A model generated the notes under the pieces. It saw only the letters and a program-made list of their open reading frames with translations, was not told the DNA's origin and did not search any database. From Rickettsia typhi (lineage in GTDB: Bacteria; Pseudomonadota; Alphaproteobacteria; Rickettsiales; UBA1997), in contig CAMDMO010000024.1 in NCBI GenBank assembly GCA_945902255.1, positions 1-16,275 on the forward strand: a DNA stretch of 16,275 nt. The letters run 5' to 3'. The position numbers and the translations under genes were made by a program. Shown piece by piece: positions 7,111 to 14,095 of this stretch. The stretch's first letter is position 1. The number at the start of each line of letters is the position of its first letter.

Positions 7111-7190
7111 AAGTGTGGTGCTAAAAACCTGCTTTTTTCCAATCGCAGAAAGGTTTTGTAGTGAATTATTAAAAATAATTTATAAGTTGA

Positions 7191-8162
7191 GATAAAAATT
7201 CTTCAAAAAACTGCATTAAATGTGACAGAAAATCATCTAAGAAAAATGGTAGTGTAAGGGATAAAAATAAGTTCAAATGTAGCTTATGTTTTTATCAGTG
7301 GATTGAAAAAAGAGGCAAAAGAAAAAACTATCATAAAGCTTATAAAAAGTGGCTTTGCAGCAGAAGAACAATATCCAAAGTGTGTGACAATCTCGATGTT
7401 TCTTATCCAAAACTAGTTAAAGAGTTTGACAAGTTTGATGTAGCTGAAGGCTTACAAGAAAAGGATTCTAGCAATATTATAAAGCCAATAAATCTTCTAA
7501 TTGACGCAACTTTCTTCGGGCGAGAATATGGCTTTTTAGTCTTTCGCGATTGCAGTAGAGTGATTTATTTCAAAGAAATTAAAACCGAATCAGTTAAGGT
7601 TTTCGTGAAGGAATAAGTGCTCTTAAAGCAGCTAATTACTGTATTTTAAGCATTACGATTGATGGCAGAAGAGGATATATTAATAATATCAAAAAGCTTC
7701 TTGGAAACATTCCAATTCAAATGTGTTTATTCCATCAAAAAGCGATCATCAGAAGATATATTGCGGATAGACCGCGATCTCGGTGTGGCGAGGATTTAAA
7801 GGAGTTAATGCATCACTTCTGCAAATCAAAATCTCATCAAGAATTCATTGATAAATTTTATAAACTAAAAGACCAATATTGTTATTTTCTAAATCAAAGA
7901 AATGAGCTTGGATCCTATAAACATAAGCAGCTTAAGATCCGCCTTTAGATCTATTGATTCTAATATGCTTTATCTCTTCACTTATACCGATTATAAAGGC
8001 TTAGATATTCCATCAACAAACAATCATCTTGAAGGAATGTTTGGACATCTAAAAACTGATATTGGAATTCATAGAGGATTAACAAAAGAGAGGAAGAAAA
8101 AAGTGGTGAAATTCTTTCTGAAAAATTGGGGGAAAAATGGGAAAAATAGCATCCCATTTTAA
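7191..8162 (+). pseudogene. frameshifted DDE transposase
   Basis: Reading through two frame changes restores one transposase of about 320 residues. It starts with a zinc ribbon of two CxxC pairs (CIKC at 7212 and CSLC soon after). The DDE core follows: the first Asp in LLIDATFFG (codon at 7503), the second in ITIDGRRGY (7661), a CLFHQ motif of the C/DxxH type, and the Glu in TNNHLEGMFGHLKTD (8031), with HRGL after it. This order is typical of the Mutator/IS256 superfamily. The frame shifts once near 7600-7616, where VFVKE-stop should continue EGISALKAANY, and again near 7905-7935. No good start codon is present before the zinc ribbon, since a TGA lies in frame at 7188. Transposition from this copy looks impossible. 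The stop lies inside the right inverted repeat. Confidence 0.85.
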
Positions 8163-8169
8163 TTATGCC
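8157..8169 (-). repeat. insertion-sequence right terminal inverted repeat
   Basis: TTTTAATTATGCC is the exact complement of 7098-7110. It supplies the TAA (8160-8162) that ends the broken transposase frame. The 113 bases from here to the next gene hold nothing I can identify. Confidence 0.75.
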
Positions 8170-8282
8170 TTAATTGTTTTTAGAAGTTCTCTCCTGCGGT
8201 TTAATGCCGAACCAGAAAGAAATTGTGCTTACGAATTATCTTCTACGCTTTGGGTTCAAAAGTCTCAATAGATATAGATGCG

Positions 8283-10184
8283 CTACTTTCCTGTTCTTTT
8301 ATTATTTGACTTAAATTTTTCCAGTCTGTTTTTATGTTCCTCTATTTCAATTCTGTATCTATGTATTTCAGATTTATATTGATTTATTTGTAGCTGGTAT
8401 TGAGTTATGGCTTGTATATAAGTATTTAAAGTGTTTGCGCGATACTCATAAAGCGGGAAGAAACCAAACAAATAGCAAGATTTGCCGTGTTTCTTATATT
8501 TAATTTTTAGTAAGGGAATAAAATTAAACAGATAGATTTTCTTTTTGCTGTAATTATTTTTTATTCTTACAATTGTTTTGCCAAAAAACAAAATTTTTTC
8601 ACTTTGAATTATTTTATTTTTATCTAACTCTTCAAGATGTTGTCCGTATTTATTAAATAAAAGTTCGTGCAATTTTTGGGTTTCTTCTATGGGGTTGTTT
8701 TTGGTATCGGTTGAAACTCCGCCCATATTAAAATTGACAATATCTCTATCAAAGTAAGTAAGGGGGAAATTATTCTCGATAAATGCCTGACAGTGAAGCT
8801 TCCAATCACTACCGTTTGGCACTTGATCATCAAAAAAACTACTATGAGATAATACTGCTTTATTGTAAAAAATTACTTGATGGTGAATATTTCTTTTTAG
8901 CAATAAGTCATTTGAGTGCTGTATATCATTAAACTTATGGACTTTGTGCAATTTAAAGACTTTTACATAAGACTGATTTCTATCTAAAGTGTATGGAAGT
9001 AGGTTGCCAAATATTGCATACATTCCTGGGTTTTTGCCAAAAAAATCTATCACATCTCGTACTACTTTCTTATCATGTAAAGAATCATCGCTATTTAAAA
9101 AGTATAAATAATCACCAGTTGCAATTTTAATGCCTTTATCCATAGCATCGTAAATTCCCTTATCTGGCTCTGAAATATATTTTATCCATCCTTTGCTAGC
9201 ATACTCTTTTATTATTTTCAGGGTTCCATCAGTAGAAGACCCGTCAATAATTAAATGCTCTATATTTGAATAAGTTTGATTATGAACAGATTCTATGCAT
9301 TTTTTAAAACTCTCAATTCGTTTTGATTTTATTAAATTAAAACAGACGGTGATAATAGTTAGTTTTGGATTATTTTTAGCATTATTGTTTTTTGTAAAAA
9401 TTTTGATTTTCTTATCAAGTTTTTTTGGTAACTTTAGCTCTTTTATCCAAGTGTTCAGCTCTTCTTCGGTCATTTTGTAATATTTGCTAAAATATTTACG
9501 AGCTATTGCTTTACACTCGTCCCAATTTGTTTCGTAATTTTTAAAAGACTCTCCACCCATTCTAAATGTAGCAAATGTTAAAGGAATCACCGCTCCTTTA
9601 TATTTATTTAGGTAAAGTCGAATAATAAAATCATAATCGCCCGCTAACTTAAGAGAAGTATCAAACATACCTTCTTTTTTTATAACTTTCGTCTTACAAA
9701 ACATTGCTTGATGGCAAAAGGGCATCATGTTAAAAACTTGTCCTAAATTTGCGTATTTAGTGTAGTTTTTTTCGGGATTATCTCTATTTACAAATTCTGC
9801 ATTACCACCACAAAAATCACAATTTGTATCTTGAAATACCTTAACAGCTGCGGATACAGCATTTTTATCATGCCAATAGTCATCTGAATTCAAAAAAGCT
9901 ATATATTCACCAGTGGCAATTTTGATTGCTTTATTCATGGCGTCATAAATCCCAGTATCTGGCTCTGAAATATATTTTATCCATCCTTTGCTAGCATACT
10001 CTTTTATTATTTTCAGGGTTCCATCAGTAGAAGACCCGTCAATAATTAAATGCTCTATATTTGAATAAGTTTGATTATGAACAGATTCTATGCATTGCCT
10101 AAAAAAGTCTTTATATCCAGATTTAATAATATTAAATGAGACTGTTACAACTGTGACCTTGGGATTATTTTTTAATTTTGTCAT
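8283..10184 (-). CDS. two-domain glycosyltransferase (tandem family 2 domains) with basic tail and coiled coil
   Basis: This 633-residue protein has two complete GT-A family 2 domains in tandem. Domain 1 (about 8-225) has VTVVTVSFN, DGSSTDGT (49-56), NSDD (99-102), MPFCHQAMF and AGDYDF. Domain 2 (about 273-500) has LTIITVCFN, DGSSTDGT (314-321), NSDD (364-367), IHHQVIF and GSDWKL. Both keep the donor-binding acidic residues, so both may be active, as in bifunctional polymer-making enzymes. After domain 2 comes a strongly basic and aromatic segment, KKKIYLFNFIPLLKIKYKK, then a glutamine- and arginine-rich, probably coiled-coil tail (about 585-625). These suggest membrane-surface docking and self-association. 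Residues 31-76 and their domain 2 counterparts are encoded by identical DNA. The gene is last of the minus-strand block, 8 bases after its neighbour. The donor sugars are unknown. Confidence 0.9.
   Translation of the reverse strand: MTKLKNNPKVTVVTVSFNIIKSGYKDFFRQCIESVHNQTYSNIEHLIIDGSSTDGTLKIIKEYASKGWIKYISEPDTGIYDAMNKAIKIATGEYIAFLNSDDYWHDKNAVSAAVKVFQDTNCDFCGGNAEFVNRDNPEKNYTKYANLGQVFNMMPFCHQAMFCKTKVIKKEGMFDTSLKLAGDYDFIIRLYLNKYKGAVIPLTFATFRMGGESFKNYETNWDECKAIARKYFSKYYKMTEEELNTWIKELKLPKKLDKKIKIFTKNNNAKNNPKLTIITVCFNLIKSKRIESFKKCIESVHNQTYSNIEHLIIDGSSTDGTLKIIKEYASKGWIKYISEPDKGIYDAMDKGIKIATGDYLYFLNSDDSLHDKKVVRDVIDFFGKNPGMYAIFGNLLPYTLDRNQSYVKVFKLHKVHKFNDIQHSNDLLLKRNIHHQVIFYNKAVLSHSSFFDDQVPNGSDWKLHCQAFIENNFPLTYFDRDIVNFNMGGVSTDTKNNPIEETQKLHELLFNKYGQHLEELDKNKIIQSEKILFFGKTIVRIKNNYSKKKIYLFNFIPLLKIKYKKHGKSCYLFGFFPLYEYRANTLNTYIQAITQYQLQINQYKSEIHRYRIEIEEHKNRLEKFKSNNKRTGK
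9161..9301 (-). repeat. perfect 141-bp direct repeat, copy in glycosyltransferase domain 2
   Basis: All 141 bases equal 9956-10096, 795 bases away (265 codons, so in the same reading frame). Outside these limits the two domains differ at many positions, including synonymous ones. Confidence 0.97.
9956..10096 (-). repeat. perfect 141-bp direct repeat, copy in glycosyltransferase domain 1
   Basis: Partner of 9161-9301. It encodes Cys31 to Asp76 of the protein, covering the nucleotide-binding DGSSTDGT segment. Confidence 0.97.
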
Positions 10185-10192
10185 TTTATAAT

Positions 10193-11383
10193 TTATCGAG
10201 CCGCTTTTTTAATTATATTAAGGAGTTCATTGCCTAATTTTTTTATATTCTCTTCACTTTTAGCTAGTAATTCACTATCTAGATATTTGATTGTTAAATT
10301 ATTTGCAGCCTTTTCCATTTTATCAGCAAGATCATCAGCATCTTTGGTTTTAAAAAATGTTACAGTCGGCTCATTTTCTATTTCTAAATTTGTAGATATG
10401 TCTGACACAATCGATGGTTTGCCAAGGCTTATGGCATCCCAAACCGATCCCCCTCCAGGACCCCCTTCAAATAGAGTGGTTTGAACAACCGCGAGCGATC
10501 CTTTCATAATCTCAATTTGTTCAATTTTGGGTATTAGACCTAAGCATATAATTTTTTCTTTACAGTTTAGATCTACAACAAGCTGCTTTAGCTCTTCTAT
10601 ATATTGCGGTCTTCTACTATCCTCCATTAATCCGGTGCAAATCAATTTGATATCTTGATACTGTGGTTCTTTTACTAATTTTGCAAATCCCTTAAATGCA
10701 GTAGGGTGGTCTTTGTGAAGCCAGAATTGATTTGATATTAAAAAATATTTTTTAGGTAAGTTGTATTTTTTAATCAACTTGGAATTATTGGCAAGATATT
10801 CTTTTTTTACTTTTGGAGTGAATGGTAACGTACAAATATTGTCTGGATTAGCATTAAAAAATTTAATTAGATCATCCTTTACTGATTTAGAATTTACCAA
10901 AATCTTTTTATTGCTATTAACCATAACGGGGAAAAAACTTTCTCTGGATTTTACATCTGCTTCACTAAAAAATTCTGGATAATATTTGTGTTGGCAGTCA
11001 TATAAATATCCTAAATTTAGTATTTTTAACTCAAAATATCTTGGATTAAAGTGCGGCAAAAAACAATCTATAGAGAATTTTTTTAAGATTTTTTCTATAT
11101 TACTTGGAGAATATAAAATAAATTTGCAATTATTAAATTCCGAGAAATTGGAATTTCTTGAATAAGCTATATAATTGCGTAAATATTTTTCATTTATTTT
11201 CTTTATTATTCTATTAAAGCCTTTGTAATTTTTATAAGAATCATCGCTTTTTATGAAGACAAATATTTCTAAGTTATTGGATTTAGCAACTGAAGTTAGT
11301 GCTAATATGATATGCTTTATAAAGTCAATACCACCATTCCAGAGCATGAAATTTTCAGTTGAGATAGCTATTCTTTTTTTCAT
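10193..11383 (-). CDS. glycosyltransferase family 4 (GT-B)
   Basis: This 396-residue GT-B enzyme has an N-terminal acceptor domain that starts RIAISTENFMLWNGGIDF (4-21), with the glycine loop after the first strand. It contains YDCQHKYYPEFF (128-139), a motif I associate with a subgroup of family 4 enzymes, and ILVNSKSVKDDL (161-172). The donor domain has FLISNQFWLHKDHPTAF (214-230) and the catalytic-site segment FEGGPGGGSVWDAISLGKP (305-323), which holds the expected E-x7-type donor-binding loop. It should transfer a sugar, perhaps N-acetylperosamine or fucose from this locus, with retention of configuration. No membrane segment is seen. The start ATG overlaps the end of the acetyltransferase gene by 4 bases (ATGA), and the next gene starts 8 bases on. 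The fold is firm; the sugar is unknown. Confidence 0.9.
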   Translation of the reverse strand: MKKRIAISTENFMLWNGGIDFIKHIILALTSVAKSNNLEIFVFIKSDDSYKNYKGFNRIIKKINEKYLRNYIAYSRNSNFSEFNNCKFILYSPSNIEKILKKFSIDCFLPHFNPRYFELKILNLGYLYDCQHKYYPEFFSEADVKSRESFFPVMVNSNKKILVNSKSVKDDLIKFFNANPDNICTLPFTPKVKKEYLANNSKLIKKYNLPKKYFLISNQFWLHKDHPTAFKGFAKLVKEPQYQDIKLICTGLMEDSRRPQYIEELKQLVVDLNCKEKIICLGLIPKIEQIEIMKGSLAVVQTTLFEGGPGGGSVWDAISLGKPSIVSDISTNLEIENEPTVTFFKTKDADDLADKMEKAANNLTIKYLDSELLAKSEENIKKLGNELLNIIKKAAR

Positions 11384-11985
11384 TTGATTTTTCTTATAGG
11401 GTTTCCAACATACACTCCTGGCTCAGTTATGTCTTTTAAGACCAAAGACCCTGCGCCGATAGTGACTTGTTCACAAATTTTTACTTTATCGATAATCACA
11501 ACGCCAGCACCAATAAAAACATTGTTTGAGATCTGAACACGACCACAAATTGTTGAATTAGGCGCTATATGACAATTATTGCCTATCATAACTTCATGAT
11601 CTAATGATGCCGAAGTGTTAACAATGCTATTATAACCAATTCTTGATTCTGGACCTATATGAGCATTATGAGCAACAAAAACACCCTTTTCCAGAAAAGA
11701 ATTTTTTCCAAGATAAGAGTTTTTAGATACTATTGTTTCTAAATTATTGCAATGAGTGTAATACTGATTTTTTAATGCTCTTTTTTCATTATTACCAATT
11801 CCAAAAAAAAATTTTTCATTTGAAAAATTATATTCTCTAAGAATTGGAAAATTAAAAATAGTCTCATTCTTTTTTGCTTCCTCATCAATAAATAACAATT
11901 CGGCATCAGGAATGTTTGATAAATAAACATCAGCAACACTTCGAGCATGGCCGCCACAACCAATTATTACAAGTTTATTTTTCAT
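11380..11985 (-). CDS. PglD/PerB-like sugar N-acetyltransferase (left-handed beta helix)
   Basis: This 201-residue member of the NeuD/PglD/PerB family has the N-terminal Rossmann-like nucleotide-sugar-binding part starting KLVIIGCGGHARSV (4-17). A hexapeptide-repeat beta helix follows (about 88-200), including IGPESRIG, IGNNCHIAPNS, ISNNVFIGAG and ISEQVTIGAG-like turns. H130 in SLDHEV sits where the family's catalytic base is found, and VYVGNPIRKI closes the helix. The family acetylates the amino group of 4-amino sugars or O-acetylates sialic acid. Directly after a perosamine-synthase-like gene, the likely substrate is GDP-perosamine, giving GDP-N-acetylperosamine from acetyl-CoA. Its start lies 11 bases inside the aminotransferase gene, so translation is probably coupled. 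Activity on another amino sugar remains possible. Confidence 0.85.
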   Translation of the reverse strand: MKNKLVIIGCGGHARSVADVYLSNIPDAELLFIDEEAKKNETIFNFPILREYNFSNEKFFFGIGNNEKRALKNQYYTHCNNLETIVSKNSYLGKNSFLEKGVFVAHNAHIGPESRIGYNSIVNTSASLDHEVMIGNNCHIAPNSTICGRVQISNNVFIGAGVVIIDKVKICEQVTIGAGSLVLKDITEPGVYVGNPIRKIK

Positions 11986-13081
11986 AAAAACTTTTTATCG
12001 AATTGCAAATAAAGTCAACATCATCTTTGTTTAAATCTGGATAGCTTGGAAGATTTATCCCTCTACTAGCTAGGTCTTCTGCTGTTTTATGTTGTAGATA
12101 TTTTATTGCGTACATTGGCATTGTATGAACTGGGTAAAAAGTAGGGCGAGTTTCTATTTTTAATTGAGCTAAATGTTCTCTAAGCTGATCTCGTATAAGG
12201 GCTTTTCTAACTAAAATTGAACACATCCAGTAAGAATGATAAACATCACCTGTCTTATTGTGAAAATCTACAGGAATATCTTTTAAACCCTCTTGATACC
12301 ATTTTGCAATTTTCTGTTTTTTTTCTAAGAATATTTCAACTTTTTCTAGTTGAGCCATGCCAATTGCGGCCTGAATATTGGTCATTCTATAGTTAAATCC
12401 AATAGTATCGTGCCAATATTCGCGATACTTTGCAAGACCTTGTCCTTTAAAATGAGTTAGTCTGTCGTGAATTGTTATATCATTTGTTACTACCATACCT
12501 CCTTCACCGCAAGTAATGGTTTTATTTCCAAAAAAAGAGAATGTTCCTATGTCTCCAAATGTTCCAACATGCTGTCCTTTGTATTTTGATCCTATTGCTT
12601 CTGCGCAATCTTCGATAACAAAAAGCTTGTGCTCTTTTGCTATTTTCATTATTTCATCCATATCACATGGCTGACCATATAGGTGAACAACAATAATTGC
12701 GCGAGTTTTTGGGGTTATTTTTGCCTTTAAATCCTTGGGGCACATTTGCCAAGATTTTTCCTGGCTATCCACAAAAACAGGCTTCGCGTTAACTTGTAAA
12801 ACTGGGTTTACTGATGCAACATAAGTGAAGGTTGGAACAATTACCTCTTCTCCCTCGCCAATTCCAAGAGCGACTAAAGCAAGATGGATGGCGACAGTCC
12901 CATTGCAAACCGATGTCGCATAACTAACATTGATGTATTTTGCAAACTCTTTTTCGAATTCATTTACAAATCTACCCTTAGATGATATCCAAGTTGAATC
13001 CAGGCATTCATTTACATATTTTTTTTCATTTCCTGTTATCGTTGGTCGGTATACTTGATATTTGTACATTTGGTTTTTCAA
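11975..13081 (-). CDS. per: GDP-perosamine synthase-like aminotransferase (DegT/DnrJ/EryC1/StrS)
   Basis: This 368-residue PLP enzyme of the fold-type I sugar aminotransferase family closely follows the pattern of GDP-perosamine synthase (Per/RfbE). It has DSTWISSKGRFVNEFEKEFA (28-47), CNGTVAIHLALVALGIG (59-75), HLYGQPCDMD (133-142), IEDCAEAIGS (156-165) with the PLP-nitrogen Asp, FSFFGNKTITCGEGGM (181-196) with Schiff-base K187, and GFNYRMTNIQAAIGMAQLE. It would aminate GDP-4-keto-6-deoxymannose, made by Gmd on the other strand, using glutamate. The adjacent PglD/PerB-like acetyltransferase supports this. A dTDP or UDP 4-keto sugar substrate cannot be ruled out by sequence alone. ATG 13081 is taken as start; a second ATG at codon 5 is possible. 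A 118-base gap to rfbA with inverted repeats precedes it. Confidence 0.88.
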   Translation of the reverse strand: MKNQMYKYQVYRPTITGNEKKYVNECLDSTWISSKGRFVNEFEKEFAKYINVSYATSVCNGTVAIHLALVALGIGEGEEVIVPTFTYVASVNPVLQVNAKPVFVDSQEKSWQMCPKDLKAKITPKTRAIIVVHLYGQPCDMDEIMKIAKEHKLFVIEDCAEAIGSKYKGQHVGTFGDIGTFSFFGNKTITCGEGGMVVTNDITIHDRLTHFKGQGLAKYREYWHDTIGFNYRMTNIQAAIGMAQLEKVEIFLEKKQKIAKWYQEGLKDIPVDFHNKTGDVYHSYWMCSILVRKALIRDQLREHLAQLKIETRPTFYPVHTMPMYAIKYLQHKTAEDLASRGINLPSYPDLNKDDVDFICNSIKSFYEK

Positions 13082-13113
13082 TTTTTTATAAAAAATAATA
13101 ACGGTTCAACAAA

Positions 13114-13149
13114 TTTAAGATCAAATTGGATTTGATATTTCATCTTAAA
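13114..13149. promoter_or_regulatory. overlapping inverted repeats between rfbA and per
   Basis: TTTAAGAT (13114-13121) is complementary to ATCTTAAA (13142-13149). Within it ATCAAAT (13120-13126) and ATTTGAT (13130-13136) form a perfect 7-base stem with a TGG loop. It sits in the only sizeable gap of the minus-strand block. It may be an operator, a mild attenuator or a processing hairpin. No T-run follows, and no convincing promoter boxes were found with proper spacing. Confidence 0.35.
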
Positions 13150-13199
13150 CTTGGATCGTAAAAAGTGGTATTTAATCTTTGCATAATCTAAAGTAAAGA

Positions 13200-14093
13200 T
13201 TAATTAAGTAATATGAAAATATTTTCTAAATATTGTCTATAAGGCGAACCTTTTTTGTATTTTTCTACTAGGTTTTGTAAATTTTCTTTGGTAATAAAAC
13301 CTTTATTATAAGCCATTTCTTCAATACATGCAATTTTTTGACCCTGTCTTTTTTCAATGGTATGAATAAATTGAGATGACTCTAAGAGTGAATCTGGAGT
13401 TCCGGCGTCGAGCCAGGCAAATCCTCGTTTTAACTTTATTACACCTAGTTGGTTTTTTTGGAGGTAAGCGTTGTTTACATCGGTGATTTCTAGCTCGCCG
13501 CGCGCTGATGGTTTGATTGATTTAGTGATTTTGATCACATCATTATTGTAAAAATATAAACCAGTGACGGCTAAATTTGATTTAGGATTTTTTGGTTTTT
13601 CTTCGATTGAAATTGCGGTTTGAGTTTTTTCATCTAGCTCAACCACGCCATATCTTTCAGGGTCTGAGACGTGATATGCGAAAACAAAGGCGCCAGCTTT
13701 TCCAGATTCTAATTTTTCTATTTTATCTTCTAAATATTCACCGCTAATTTCTGAGCCATAAAAAATATTATCACCCAAAATTAAGCAAACATTTTTATCG
13801 CCGATAAATTTTTCGCCAATTAAAAAAGCTTCAGCAATTCCTTTTGGTTCATTTTGCACAGCATAAGAAAGCTTAAGACCGTAGCTTGAGCCATCTCCTA
13901 AAAATTTTTCAATATTTGGCGTATCTTGCGGGGTTGAAATAATTAGAATTTCTTTGATGCCGAAATTCATTAAAGTTGCTAGTGGATAGCAAATCATTGG
14001 TTTGTCGTAAACTGGCAAAAGTTGTTTGCTGATTACATTTGTAAGTGGCGCAAGCCTTGTTCCAGAGCCGCCGGCGAGTATTATTCCTTTCAT
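13200..14093 (-). CDS. rfbA: glucose-1-phosphate thymidylyltransferase
   Basis: This 297-residue sugar nucleotidyltransferase has the normal RmlA length. Landmarks are the nucleotide-binding GGSGTRLAPLT (8-18), KQLLPVYDKPM (23-33), STPQDTP (53-59), QNEPKGIAEAF (80-90), the metal-binding LGDNIFYG (106-113), SIEEKPKNPKSNLAVTGLYFY, and FAWLDAGTPDSLLE. It joins glucose-1-phosphate and dTTP into dTDP-glucose, the first step for dTDP-rhamnose and dTDP-Fuc4NAc, in the cytoplasm. The family is usually inhibited by the end product dTDP-rhamnose. Its start lies two bases after the rfbB stop, so the two form a unit. RfbC and WecE, which use the product further on, are encoded in the other block. Confidence 0.97.
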   Translation of the reverse strand: MKGIILAGGSGTRLAPLTNVISKQLLPVYDKPMICYPLATLMNFGIKEILIISTPQDTPNIEKFLGDGSSYGLKLSYAVQNEPKGIAEAFLIGEKFIGDKNVCLILGDNIFYGSEISGEYLEDKIEKLESGKAGAFVFAYHVSDPERYGVVELDEKTQTAISIEEKPKNPKSNLAVTGLYFYNNDVIKITKSIKPSARGELEITDVNNAYLQKNQLGVIKLKRGFAWLDAGTPDSLLESSQFIHTIEKRQGQKIACIEEMAYNKGFITKENLQNLVEKYKKGSPYRQYLENIFILLN

Positions 14094-14095
14094 GC

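Larger units (their letters stand above)
7098..8169 (+). mobile_element. degenerate insertion sequence with Mutator/IS256-like transposase
   Basis: A 1072-base element lies between the two convergent biosynthesis blocks. Its outer ends are a perfect 13-base inverted repeat, GGCATAATTAAAA at 7098-7110 and its complement at 8157-8169. Inside it similarity continues in degenerate form: TG.G.TGCT, then a T-run with CC, CAA and CAGAAAG in both ends, reaching about 55-60 bases in each. The transposase between them is broken by two frameshifts. No matching target duplication is evident: the 9 bases before 7098 and after 8169 agree only by chance. The family call rests on the transposase motifs; the exact family is uncertain. 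The element's left end overlaps the end of fcl. Confidence 0.7.

Noticed and set aside
7124..7157. AAAACCT and AGGTTTT inverted repeat as a terminator for the fcl operon
   Set aside because: The loop is 20 bases, the stem is weak, and the sequence lies within the insertion-sequence end, which explains it better.
7164..7180. AATTATT-AAA-AATAATT hairpin
   Set aside because: Pure A+T stem of 7 bases; such matches are expected by chance in DNA of this composition.
8170..8282. Possible coding fragment or tRNA-like fold, with GGGTTCAAAAGTCTC resembling a T-arm
   Set aside because: No acceptor, D or anticodon stems can be formed around it, and no frame reads as a known protein.
13085..13109. Minus-strand promoter for per (TTGAAC and TATAAA)
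   Set aside because: The boxes are only 13 bases apart, too close for a standard sigma-70 promoter.
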